DNA of 64,000 nucleotides, taken from contig NZ_JAGJEC010000004.1 in the NCBI RefSeq assembly GCF_018100785.1, positions 1-64,000 on the forward strand, read 5' to 3'. Every line of letters starts with the position of its first letter. Positions within the stretch are counted from its first letter, which is position 1. The DNA comes from Maribacter sp. MMG018. Lineage in GTDB: Bacteria; Bacteroidota; Bacteroidia; Flavobacteriales; Flavobacteriaceae. Below, piece after piece: positions 18,262-26,031 of the stretch. A program made the position numbers and the translations under genes. Below the pieces are notes generated by a model, which ran no database searches, was not told the DNA's origin, and saw only the letters and a program-made list of their open reading frames with translations.

Positions 18262-19359
18262 ATGAAAATTTCAAGAATTCACTCCGTGGTTTTGGCCCTA
18301 ACATCATTATTATTCATTCATTGCAGCAAAAACGATGATTCGCCCGAACCCATAGCCGAAAACACACCCACCGAAGAAACCCCCGTTGAAGAGACCCCTA
18401 TTGAGGAAACCCCACAAATTGATGGTACTTGGTCGGTTAGTTCGACTAATCTTTATGGTTACGATAATGCTAAATATTTTATAATTAACACCGACAATAC
18501 CTTAGTAATCCTCAATGAAAACGAATTGGGATTCAAAAACCTTAATAATGCCAATTATGCCAATGATGAGGAAAACAGCCAGATAACCCTAAATTATGGC
18601 TATGGATCAGCTTTGGTGAATTACACATTAACAGAGGATGAATTGGTCTTGAATTTTCCTGACGGTTCCATAAACTTGATTAAAAGCGAAACGGTAGATG
18701 ACACCGATTGGATAGAAGAACTAACTATTTTAGAGGAAGGGGACGCACCTTGGAACGAGGATGTGGATATTGCCTGGAACGGGAGCCAAATTTTGGTCGG
18801 CAACGGTTATGAAGTTGAAGACATAGGGTTGGTAAACCCCGAGACCTTTGCCCTAGAGGGCACCATTACGACCACCCGAAGTGCCTTTGCCGTAGAAGTA
18901 GAAAAATATGACAGTTCTGGCAAATATATATTTCAAAGCAGCAACGGCTATTCTAAGTTCTTTTTCTACCGAGAATCTGACAACACCTACATAGATGAGT
19001 CTATAGACCTAGGTGCTTGGATATACGGATTAGCCTCCGTTGATTATAATAAAATTTGGGCCGCCAGTGGTAACGAAAGAACTTTGTATCTATACAATTA
19101 TAATACTGTTTCCATTGAGCAAACCATTGAGCTGGGAGATACCACACCTAACGGACTAGATTACCAAGACGGTTATTTATATGTATGTGCAGACGGCATG
19201 TTGTATAAATGTGATGTTACTGACGGGCTAACTGTGGTAAATTCTTATGCCCTTCCAGATGTATCCATTGTTGGGATAGCCTATGACGGATCCAATTTTT
19301 GGATTTACGGCCACCGTGGCAATGATGGAAAATTAATAAAATTGGACCTGTCCATATAA
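18262..19359 (+). CDS. surface lipoprotein with C-terminal propeller-like domain
   Basis: 365 residues from ATG 18262 (the open frame reaches back to 18217, but the promoter motif overlaps it). Lipid cysteine at Cys21 (LLFIHC) followed by SKNDDSPE, which resembles the Lys/Asp lipoprotein export signal described in Capnocytophaga and Flavobacterium, so surface exposure is likely. Residues 33-52 form a Thr/Pro/Glu repeat (TPTEETPVEETPIEETP). A small lipocalin-like beta domain (about 53-150; DGTWSVSSTNLYGYD) precedes a propeller-like part (about 160-365; IWAASGNERTLYLYNYN, FWIYGHRGNDGKLIKLD). No family assignment. First of six tandem envelope lipoproteins. Confidence 0.8.
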   Translation: MKISRIHSVVLALTSLLFIHCSKNDDSPEPIAENTPTEETPVEETPIEETPQIDGTWSVSSTNLYGYDNAKYFIINTDNTLVILNENELGFKNLNNANYANDEENSQITLNYGYGSALVNYTLTEDELVLNFPDGSINLIKSETVDDTDWIEELTILEEGDAPWNEDVDIAWNGSQILVGNGYEVEDIGLVNPETFALEGTITTTRSAFAVEVEKYDSSGKYIFQSSNGYSKFFFYRESDNTYIDESIDLGAWIYGLASVDYNKIWAASGNERTLYLYNYNTVSIEQTIELGDTTPNGLDYQDGYLYVCADGMLYKCDVTDGLTVVNSYALPDVSIVGIAYDGSNFWIYGHRGNDGKLIKLDLSI

Positions 19360-19383
19360 TCCCTTCCTTTTAAAGTACCAACA

Positions 19384-19412
19384 TAAACACCTACACCTAT
19401 CACATCATAAAA
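19384..19412 (+). promoter_or_regulatory. weak match to the regional promoter motif
   Basis: CATAAAA at 19406-19412 is placed properly upstream of ATG 19429, but the bases 15 upstream (TAAACAC at 19384-19390) match GTTAACC poorly. Only the downstream half is convincing. Confidence 0.2.
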
Positions 19413-19428
19413 ACTAAAACAAAATATT

Positions 19429-20463
19429 ATGAAAGTTCTAAAATATATAATGGCTTACACGATATTGATCAGTATATTCTGTTCATGCGAGAAAGACCTG
19501 ATCGGCGAGATCAAAGACTATGACCAAAAAGAAAAAGACACCAAAGGTTTTCCTAAAGACGATAGTTATTTCCTTAAAATCAACGTTGAGACCCATGAAG
19601 ACCAAATGGGCAGTTTTTATGACAATAAAATCGTAGAGTTTCATGGTAAAATATGGTCCATTGGCGGGTATAATAGTTATAGTTCTCCCAATTGCAATAG
19701 CGATGTCTGGAACAGTGACAACGGTATTAATTGGCGTAGTGTAACCTCTAACCAATTTGGAGCCAGAAGAGGACACGCAACTGCCGTTTTTAATGATCGG
19801 ATATGGATGGTTGGAGGCATAAATACCGATACCCCTACATGGGTAGAATATGATGATATATGGTCCTCCTCCGATGGGGAGACATGGGTTCGACAATTGG
19901 AACATGCTCCATTCGGGCATTTGTTTTACCCCACCCTTACCGTCTTTAATGGTAGAATGTTCGTTATCGGGGTAAGTCGCTCATCTTTTTGGAAGACCGA
20001 AGTATGGTCTACCAGCAACGGTATTTCATGGAATTTGGAAACCTCCGACCCCTTTCCCCCAAGGGAAGCACACCAAACCGTTGTTTTTAACGACAAACTA
20101 TATGTAATAGGAGGACAAGGCGAAGGTATCGCCTACAACGAAATCTGGGAAAGCGACAACGGTAGAACATGGACGCGCCTTACCCTTTCCGGCGATATAT
20201 TTTCCGATAGGTATCATCATGGTGCAGTCGTATATGACGGCAAAGTATGGATCCTTGGCGGAATGGGCCTTATTACAGGACCTTATGCAGATCTATATTA
20301 TTCCGACGACATGGAAAATTGGACTCAATATACCGATTTAGGGCCTTCTCCCACTCCACTGAACAAATTTGCCACCCTTAACTATGATGGGGCCATTTGG
20401 GTCTTTGGTGGTTTTAACACACGAGAACCCGTTGGTGAAATCGTCACTTTAAGGGGCTTATAG
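19429..20463 (+). CDS. Kelch-type beta-propeller lipoprotein
   Basis: 344 residues. Lipoprotein signal ending at Cys20 (SIFCSC) followed by EKDLIGE. Five to six Kelch-like blades are visible, each with a hydrophobic strand plus G-G turn and a WxSxDGxxW element: IWSIGGYNS, IWMVGGINT, MFVIGVSRS, LYVIGGQGE, VWILGGMGL, IWVFGGFNT, interleaved with VWNSDNGINW, IWSSSDGETW, VWSTSNGISW and IWESDNGRTW. It should form a propeller for protein or glycan contact on the cell surface. Followed by a strong terminator. Neighbours on both sides are surface lipoproteins. Ligand unknown. Confidence 0.9.
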   Translation: MKVLKYIMAYTILISIFCSCEKDLIGEIKDYDQKEKDTKGFPKDDSYFLKINVETHEDQMGSFYDNKIVEFHGKIWSIGGYNSYSSPNCNSDVWNSDNGINWRSVTSNQFGARRGHATAVFNDRIWMVGGINTDTPTWVEYDDIWSSSDGETWVRQLEHAPFGHLFYPTLTVFNGRMFVIGVSRSSFWKTEVWSTSNGISWNLETSDPFPPREAHQTVVFNDKLYVIGGQGEGIAYNEIWESDNGRTWTRLTLSGDIFSDRYHHGAVVYDGKVWILGGMGLITGPYADLYYSDDMENWTQYTDLGPSPTPLNKFATLNYDGAIWVFGGFNTREPVGEIVTLRGL

Positions 20464-20468
20464 ATAAC

Positions 20469-20499
20469 AAAAAAACCTCGGTCAATACCGAGGTTTTTT
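20469..20499 (+). terminator. terminator with AACCTCGG hairpin (copy 1)
   Basis: Stem AACCTCGGT (20474-20482) and ACCGAGGTT (20487-20495), loop CAAT, with A run before and T run after. The same stem recurs at 22446 and 24526. Confidence 0.9.
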
Positions 20500-20509
20500 A
20501 TGCCCCAAT

Positions 20510-20538
20510 ATTAACCTAGATTCCTACGGTACATCAAA
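20510..20538 (+). promoter_or_regulatory. ATTAACC-N15-CATCAAA, candidate ECF-sigma promoter
   Basis: ATTAACC at 20510-20516, exactly 15 bases, then CATCAAA at 20532-20538. It follows the terminator through the string TGCCCCAAT, which also links terminator and promoter at 22475-22483. Confidence 0.6.
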
Positions 20539-20572
20539 TAAAAACACTTAATAATCTAAAAATTTCAACCCC

Positions 20573-21775
20573 ATGAAAACTTCAACGCAAAGTCTAGAAG
20601 ACTGTAAAAAAAATATATGGGCAATTATAATTACGGAAATTTCAGATATAAAATGGATCTGGACAATTGTCCTATTGTCTTTTGCGACTGCCTGTGATAA
20701 AGATCAAGTTATGGAAGACGAAAACGGATTCAGTGACGAACCTACGGAAATAAGGGCTTATACGGCTACCCAAAGTCCAGGTGACATCTGGACATTTGAT
20801 CTAGACCACACCGCTATGACCTGGACAGGCACTTGGGACCATGGTACCGAAACCGACCCGTCGGACGACCTAGCCTTCAGTGGCACATTCTCGCAACTAC
20901 CTTCGGGGTTTCTAAAATTGGTTTTGGATACCACTACCCCGGCCGATGCAGCCTACCCTTCAGGAGGTTTGGGCTTCTTCTACGCCGCGGAAATACCGGG
21001 AATGTCACTTTTTGCCCAACCTGCCGGCAGCTTGTCCGGCCCAATAATAAATGGCGTCGACCGCAGCGATTGCGGAACCTTGGCAGGCACCTACAATTAT
21101 GTAAGGATTCCGCCCCAAGGCGTATACGATGTACGCACCCAACCCGCATATGGGTCGCTCAACATTTCGGAAACAGGAGGCGGATTTACTTTCAACGGAA
21201 TTCAAAAAAGCCTTGACTGTCTTGATCCATTGGCCCCCTGTACAACGGATGGCCCCATGAGTATTCCCGGAAGTGCCACTTGTGACTCTGGCACCCTCGA
21301 AATCAACGACGGAACTACTTGGGTAGGTCTTGGGCAGACCACTCCTTCGGGCATGTTCATGATCGATTTTGGGGCAGGAAACGGAGGTATCTACGGAGGA
21401 CAGCAACAAAGCATAACCTTATCCGAAGTCGTGGGCAAAAAATTAATAGGTTTTGTCGACCAGCCCAGAACAGGAGAACAACAGGCCACCAGTATCGTAT
21501 TCGATGAAACAGGCAGGGGCCTCGGCACCCTCTATCTTGATTTGGAGACCAACGTCATTGACACTGACTCCCAACTCGAAGTACAGATCAATTCGGTGAA
21601 CAACGGACTTTTTGAAGGAGCCATAACCAATAAATCAGGTGTCATATCCTGGATTGTTGGAAGCATACGGCGCAACGGCCCACAACTGGTCATGGCAATC
21701 GTCACCTTCTCCGATGAAGGCCCCGGTGGTGTCCTTTTTCCGGCTAACTCGGCAGTGGTGGGCTATACGCCCTGA
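20573..21775 (+). CDS. secreted lipoprotein of unknown family
   Basis: 400 residues. The lipid cysteine is unusually late, Cys41 (LLSFATAC), because about 27 polar residues precede the hydrophobic stretch; no later in-frame ATG gives a shorter signal, so the long N-region may be real. After DKDQVMEDENG comes a Gly/Thr/Ser-rich, beta-rich body with several cysteines (RSDCGTLAG, KSLDCLDPLAPC, SATCDSGTLEI) and WxGTW motifs. The third-position G/C content looks higher than in the next gene. Not recognised. It belongs to the lipoprotein array and has its own motif-type promoter, so it is probably an envelope-facing product of the same regulon. Confidence 0.75.
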   Translation: MKTSTQSLEDCKKNIWAIIITEISDIKWIWTIVLLSFATACDKDQVMEDENGFSDEPTEIRAYTATQSPGDIWTFDLDHTAMTWTGTWDHGTETDPSDDLAFSGTFSQLPSGFLKLVLDTTTPADAAYPSGGLGFFYAAEIPGMSLFAQPAGSLSGPIINGVDRSDCGTLAGTYNYVRIPPQGVYDVRTQPAYGSLNISETGGGFTFNGIQKSLDCLDPLAPCTTDGPMSIPGSATCDSGTLEINDGTTWVGLGQTTPSGMFMIDFGAGNGGIYGGQQQSITLSEVVGKKLIGFVDQPRTGEQQATSIVFDETGRGLGTLYLDLETNVIDTDSQLEVQINSVNNGLFEGAITNKSGVISWIVGSIRRNGPQLVMAIVTFSDEGPGGVLFPANSAVVGYTP

Positions 21776-21805
21776 CCAACATAACCTAATTTCTTAACCT
21801 CTTGT

Positions 21806-21834
21806 GTTAACCCCAACTTCTTTAGCACATTAAT
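21806..21834 (+). promoter_or_regulatory. GTTAACC-N15-CATTAAT, candidate ECF-sigma promoter
   Basis: GTTAACC at 21806-21812, exactly 15 bases, then CATTAAT at 21828-21834, 26 bases before the collagen-like lipoprotein gene. Confidence 0.7.
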
Positions 21835-21860
21835 AGATGTAAATATTAAATAATATAATT

Positions 21861-22427
21861 ATGAAAACTAAAATCAAAAGTACACTGTTTTTACTTTTAG
21901 GTATCATTTTATTGAACACCTCTTGTACAAAAGAAGGCGACATCGGCCCTATAGGACCAGAAGGACCACAGGGAGAGCAAGGCCTTCAAGGACCTGAGGG
22001 ACCACAAGGTGATTCTGCACCCACCTCAAATTATTTTGAACGTTCCAATTTAAATACCGCATCGATAGATGCCAATACAACAGCAGCTCCTATTGGCCCT
22101 GTTTTAACCATTGAAAAGGAATTCGACGATACTAGAATAGAGGTCATACTAAATTCTAGGGTAGGTTCAGGAACCTTTTCCGGGGCTAATGGGATTAAAG
22201 TATCTACTAGAATAAATGGCGAGGTCGGTTCATTGCAAAGTCTCGCTGCAATAACTTCTAGTAATACAACAGATTTTGTATCTGTTTTTGATGTTTTTGA
22301 TGATCTACCTGCCGGAACCCATGATATACAGATATATGTAGAAACGACTCCTTCCGGCACTTCCAGTGGGGTAATACTGGATCCAGGCGGATATGGAGGA
22401 AAACTAATTGCCAAAGAAACTTATTAA
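21861..22427 (+). CDS. collagen-like lipoprotein, 9 G-X-Y triplets
   Basis: 188 residues. Lipid cysteine at Cys22 (LLNTSC) followed by TKEGD. Immediately after come nine uninterrupted Gly-X-Y triplets (GDIGPIGPEGPQ, then GEQGLQGPEGPQGDS), enough to start a short triple helix, followed by a beta-rich globular C-terminal domain (about 55-188; TTAAPIGPVLTIEKEF, GTHDIQIYVETTPSG). The layout, lipid anchor plus collagen stalk plus globular head, suggests a trimeric surface stalk. A related gene lies at 23847. Head function unknown. Confidence 0.85.
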   Translation: MKTKIKSTLFLLLGIILLNTSCTKEGDIGPIGPEGPQGEQGLQGPEGPQGDSAPTSNYFERSNLNTASIDANTTAAPIGPVLTIEKEFDDTRIEVILNSRVGSGTFSGANGIKVSTRINGEVGSLQSLAAITSSNTTDFVSVFDVFDDLPAGTHDIQIYVETTPSGTSSGVILDPGGYGGKLIAKETY

Positions 22428-22442
22428 AATACTCAAATAGAC

Positions 22443-22473
22443 AAAAACCTCGGCCGACCCCGAGGTTTTTTTA
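22443..22473 (+). terminator. terminator with AACCTCGG hairpin (copy 2)
   Basis: Stem AACCTCGG (22446-22453) and CCGAGGTT (22460-22467), loop CCGACC, then a T run. Confidence 0.9.
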
Positions 22474-22482
22474 TGCCCCAAT

Positions 22483-22511
22483 GTTAACCTTCACACAGCC
22501 CCTGCATAAAA
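22483..22511 (+). promoter_or_regulatory. GTTAACC-N15-CATAAAA, candidate ECF-sigma promoter
   Basis: GTTAACC at 22483-22489, exactly 15 bases, then CATAAAA at 22505-22511, 22 bases before ATG 22534. It is preceded by TGCCCCAAT as in the copy at 20501-20509. Confidence 0.7.
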
Positions 22512-22533
22512 GAACAAACAAACTTTAATTATT

Positions 22534-23739
22534 ATGAAAATCTTTAAATCCATCTTGGGAATATTTCTATTGCTCAGCGTCTTTACAAATTGTAAAAAAA
22601 ACGATGACACCGATTTTGTAGAAACAGAAGAAATTACAGAAGAAACAAAAGACCCTGTGAACGATATCGCAGGAAGCATTTGGATCCGTAGCGACAATCT
22701 TTATACCGAATTGGATTTAAATGACAATCAACAGATTGACTCCTTTACCACCACGGCTCCTTTTTACTGTAATGAATCTAACGGTGTTTTTATCTGTACA
22801 CAAGGGGAATATTCAGGAACAAAAACACTACTTCGCAAAGGCACTATTAATGGAGAAGCCCTTTGGTCTAAAGACTATGTTGAAGACGGTGACAAGTATT
22901 TTCTAATTGGCGCCACTACAGTGTTCCAAAACACAGTTTTGGCTGGCTATAGAACAATCGATACGACCACCTATAGTTCCATCCAATACCTAGAAGCACT
23001 GAATCTTGAAACAGGCGACGTTCTTTGGACTATTGAACTTAACAATGAGGTGAAAAAGATTATTCCGTACCAAGACAAAATAATTGTAGAATTGAGCCAA
23101 GGTTCAAGCACCCAGGAAATTTTGAGTATAGATCCCGATAATGGGAATATTGACAAAAGAATACCCTTTTCCGATAGGATATCAAAATTAGTAGCTGCTT
23201 CCTCTTCGATAATAGCCATGACCTGGAGTAACAGTGTTGTTTCCTTGGATGCCGATTTGAACGAGAATTGGACGTTCAGCACAGGAAGCCCCAATATTTT
23301 GGGAGGTTACGAAAGTGGAGACCAATTTATTTTTTACTCCCGTGACGAGCACGTTTACAGCATTGACAAAAATAACGGAACGCTTATTTGGGAACACGCC
23401 TATACCGGAAAATTCCCTTCGGCCATAGATATATCGAACGATATGGTGTTCATTAGTTATAATGAATTGGGCTCGACCATTGTAACCAAGACTCTTGATA
23501 TTTTAAGTGGGGAAGAACTGTATTCCTTTACCTACCCCGTCAATGAAGAATGGGATTCCGATTCAACAACATACTATTTCTTCGACAACCATCTATTGCT
23601 CTTTAACACTGTATCAAGTGACAACAAAGCCCATATTGTTTTGATAAATATTTCTACCGAAACATTGGTCTGGGAACAAGAACTAAATCAAAAAGCCTAT
23701 CCAAGTTTAATAATTACCCCAACAGGCTACTATCAATAA
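22534..23739 (+). CDS. PQQ-like beta-propeller lipoprotein
   Basis: 401 residues. Lipid cysteine at Cys20 (VFTNC) followed by KKNDDTD, a good surface-export type signal. After an acidic Glu/Thr linker (about 28-45) the protein has PQQ/YVTN-like blades: ALNLETGDVLWTIEL, LDADLNENWTFSTGS, SIDKNNGTLIWEHAY, and NISTETLVWEQELN, each with the 'GxxxW' outer strand. This is a 6- to 8-bladed propeller for binding rather than catalysis; the residues that bind the quinone cofactor in dehydrogenases are not evident. It shares the lipoprotein-plus-propeller plan with 18262 and the Kelch gene. Confidence 0.85.
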   Translation: MKIFKSILGIFLLLSVFTNCKKNDDTDFVETEEITEETKDPVNDIAGSIWIRSDNLYTELDLNDNQQIDSFTTTAPFYCNESNGVFICTQGEYSGTKTLLRKGTINGEALWSKDYVEDGDKYFLIGATTVFQNTVLAGYRTIDTTTYSSIQYLEALNLETGDVLWTIELNNEVKKIIPYQDKIIVELSQGSSTQEILSIDPDNGNIDKRIPFSDRISKLVAASSSIIAMTWSNSVVSLDADLNENWTFSTGSPNILGGYESGDQFIFYSRDEHVYSIDKNNGTLIWEHAYTGKFPSAIDISNDMVFISYNELGSTIVTKTLDILSGEELYSFTYPVNEEWDSDSTTYYFFDNHLLLFNTVSSDNKAHIVLINISTETLVWEQELNQKAYPSLIITPTGYYQ

Positions 23740-23790
23740 GGTTATTACCACACAATGGACATTTACGGGTATCCTTGGTTTCACACAAGC

Positions 23791-23819
23791 ACTACCCTCT
23801 TGGCCCGAATAACATAAAA
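23791..23819 (+). promoter_or_regulatory. partial match to the regional promoter motif
   Basis: CATAAAA at 23813-23819 is preceded at the right 15-base distance by ACTACCC (23791-23797), which matches GTTAACC at 4 of 7 positions. It is well placed for the collagen-like gene at 23847; a degraded member of the set, or chance. Confidence 0.3.
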
Positions 23820-23846
23820 GGGAAAGAAATTTTAAATATTTAAATC

Positions 23847-24503
23847 ATGAAAACTACATTACGCTTTTTATCCTGCATTTTAATGAGTATCGGCCTATTG
23901 ACCACTTCCTGTTCAAAGGACGGGGACGTCGGCCCCATAGGACCACAAGGGGAACAAGGTATTCAAGGGGAGCAAGGACCCGAAGGCCCCCAAGGACCGG
24001 CCGGTGAAGACGGACAAGACGGAGTTGATGGAGAGGATGGGGAAGATGGAGAAGATGGAGAAGACGGCAATGCAGAAGTGTACTACAGTGAATGGATACC
24101 TGCCAATTTTACCGGAGACTCAGAAACTAGTAAGTATATGAGAATCGATTTTCCCTCCCCGATGGAATCCGCTTTTTCTATTAAAAACACCCATATCGTT
24201 TTAGTCTACTTCACCGGTTTTGGCGATGGCAATGTTTATCAACTACCTGTTCTCAATTTTAGAGGTGCCCAATTCACTTTTGGTTACGGTTCTGGATCTT
24301 CACTTTCAGGAGATATTAACATACATGCAAAATCAACAAGTACCAGTGCCTTAAGCGAATACGCTATAAGTCCAGAAAGGGGCAACAGATTTCGTTATCT
24401 TATCATTCCTCCGAACATACTCATCTCTTCAAAAGGAAACAAACCCAATTTTTATGACATGACCTACGAAGAAGTTATACAGTATTTTGGTATGGAATAT
24501 TAA
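23847..24503 (+). CDS. collagen-like lipoprotein, 17 G-X-Y triplets
   Basis: 218 residues. Lipid cysteine at Cys23 (LLTTSC) followed by SKDGD. About 17 consecutive Gly-X-Y triplets follow (GDVGPIGPQGEQ onward), the last seven or so being acidic GED/GQD/GVD units encoded by a near-perfect 9-base-type repeat around 24020-24065. A beta-rich globular domain then covers about 80-218 (YSEWIPANFTGD; LPVLNFRGAQFTFGYG). Same plan as the gene at 21861 but with a stalk twice as long, so the two are likely paralogues with diverged heads. The triplet tract is a candidate for length variation between strains. Confidence 0.87.
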   Translation: MKTTLRFLSCILMSIGLLTTSCSKDGDVGPIGPQGEQGIQGEQGPEGPQGPAGEDGQDGVDGEDGEDGEDGEDGNAEVYYSEWIPANFTGDSETSKYMRIDFPSPMESAFSIKNTHIVLVYFTGFGDGNVYQLPVLNFRGAQFTFGYGSGSSLSGDINIHAKSTSTSALSEYAISPERGNRFRYLIIPPNILISSKGNKPNFYDMTYEEVIQYFGMEY

Positions 24504-24521
24504 AGTGTTTTCTAAGCAAAC

Positions 24522-24550
24522 AAAAAACCTCGGTTATACCGAGGTTTTTT
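24522..24550. terminator. shared terminator with AACCTCGG hairpin (copy 3)
   Basis: Stem AAAACCTCGG and CCGAGGTTTT with a short TTATA loop. It serves the collagen-like gene on the plus strand and, read on the other strand, lipB; the lipB stop codon (24534-24536) lies inside the hairpin. Confidence 0.88.
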
Positions 24551-25253
24551 GTTGTTCTATCATTTCAGCTTCAAAAAGGCTCGAAAAATGTTTCAATAGC
24601 TTTTCTTTCACCTCATCCATATCCACCTCTTTTTTTCCCAGCTCCACATTTAATGAAGTTACGGCCTTATCTTTAATACCACATGGGATCATCATATCAA
24701 AATACCCCAAATCGGCATTTACGTTCAATGCAAAACCGTGCATGGTCACCCAACGGCTGGCCCGTACGCCCATGGCACATATTTTACGGGCAAATGGCGT
24801 ACCAACATCCAGCCAGACACCGGTCTCCCCTTTTGAACGCTCTGCCTTCACTCCATATTCCGCCAAGGTCAGAATGACCATTTCTTCCAGCAAACGGAGG
24901 TATTTGTGTATGTCGGTAAAGAAATTTTCAAGATCTAGAATGGGGTATCCGACAATCTGCCCGGGACCATGATAGGTAATATCCCCTCCCCTATTTATTT
25001 TATAAAATTTAGCCCCTTTTGCCGCTAGCTGATTCTCATCCACCAACAGGTTTTTAATATCCCCGCTCTTACCTAAGGTATATACGTGGGGGTGTTCTAC
25101 AAATAGAAAATGGTTGGGCGTTTCCAGATCCAGCTCCTCTCTTCTGTTCCTTATCTTTAAATTAAGGGTCTCTTGAAAAAGTTCCTCTTGGTAATCCCAA
25201 GTTTCTTTATAATCCTTGACCCCAAGATCTTTATGGTACACCTTCTTGTTCAT
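24534..25253 (-). CDS. lipB: octanoyl-[ACP]:protein N-octanoyltransferase
   Basis: 239 residues. It moves octanoyl groups from acyl carrier protein to the lipoyl domains of 2-oxoacid dehydrogenases and the glycine cleavage system, the first step of lipoate synthesis. Signatures: NRGGDITYHGPGQ (about 87-99), catalytic Lys157 (ARKICAMGV) and catalytic Cys191 (MIPCGI). It is the last gene of a minus-strand group with a lipoprotein and the YqaE-like peptide. The last codons are formed by one arm of the terminator hairpin shared with the collagen-like gene, so its C-terminal residues KTSV are constrained by that hairpin. Cytoplasmic. Confidence 0.96.
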   Translation of the reverse strand: MNKKVYHKDLGVKDYKETWDYQEELFQETLNLKIRNRREELDLETPNHFLFVEHPHVYTLGKSGDIKNLLVDENQLAAKGAKFYKINRGGDITYHGPGQIVGYPILDLENFFTDIHKYLRLLEEMVILTLAEYGVKAERSKGETGVWLDVGTPFARKICAMGVRASRWVTMHGFALNVNADLGYFDMMIPCGIKDKAVTSLNVELGKKEVDMDEVKEKLLKHFSSLFEAEMIEQQKTSV

Positions 25254-25281
25254 GCGACAAAGATACGAAATGAACCCTTCT

Positions 25282-26019
25282 TTATTTTTCCAATTCTACC
25301 TCTATAAAAATAGATTCGGGATCTTTGAGCATCTCTAAAAAATTAACTTCGTAGACCATGGTTTTGCCATCCATAGAAAAAGTTGCATTGTCTAGATTGG
25401 TAGATTTTACCCTTTTGGGAAAATGGTATTTAAAGGTATAGGTGGATCCGGATAAAAACATCTCGGCACTGTCAAGGCTATCGATACTTTTGTTAAAAAG
25501 CTCCCTATCCACTATTTCCGACTTTCTTGTAAACGTATTCTTTTTGAACGTATAATTTACCTGTGTAGCCCCGTTCGAAGGGTTTTGCGGCATTGGTTTG
25601 CTTCCTGCATTTGGGCCTATCGAACTGGCACTTTGAAAGGTATTAAAAGCATCGTTTACTTCAGAAACATTATTAAAATCTCGAAAGAGGTCAAAATTCA
25701 TAACACCGTTCTCGGGATCCATCTTCATGTGCAGTGAGAAAGGCTCCAATTTTTTAAGCTCTGCTTGGCGTTCTTCTGAAAGTTGGGCAATACTGTCTTT
25801 CTTCTCACGAAACAAATCTCTAAAAACCAAGGTAGAATCCATGGCTTCTTCTAGTTGTGTAGAGTCGTTGGAGGGTAACATCTGCATCATTTCACTACCA
25901 TCAAAAGAAATACTCATTTTACCGGTACCATTATCATTTATATAAATCTCCTCGGTAAAATTACATGCGACAAATAGGGCGACCATAAAAATCGCCAAGA
26001 ATACATTCGATAACTTCAT
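25282..26019 (-). CDS. conserved lipoprotein, function unknown
   Basis: 245 residues. Lipid cysteine at Cys19 (ALFVAC) followed by NFTEE. The mature part begins IYINDNGTGKMSISFDGSEMMQML, a pattern I have seen in flavobacterial proteins with no named function, and ends EVNFLEMLKDPESIFIEVELEK. Predicted two-layer alpha/beta with a helical middle part (about 70-100, EKKDSIAQLSEERQAELKKL). It lies 28 bases before lipB and 12 bases after the YqaE-like gene, so it is in one transcription unit. No catalytic motif seen. Confidence 0.75.
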   Translation of the reverse strand: MKLSNVFLAIFMVALFVACNFTEEIYINDNGTGKMSISFDGSEMMQMLPSNDSTQLEEAMDSTLVFRDLFREKKDSIAQLSEERQAELKKLEPFSLHMKMDPENGVMNFDLFRDFNNVSEVNDAFNTFQSASSIGPNAGSKPMPQNPSNGATQVNYTFKKNTFTRKSEIVDRELFNKSIDSLDSAEMFLSGSTYTFKYHFPKRVKSTNLDNATFSMDGKTMVYEVNFLEMLKDPESIFIEVELEK

Positions 26020-26031
26020 TTAAAATTTGTT

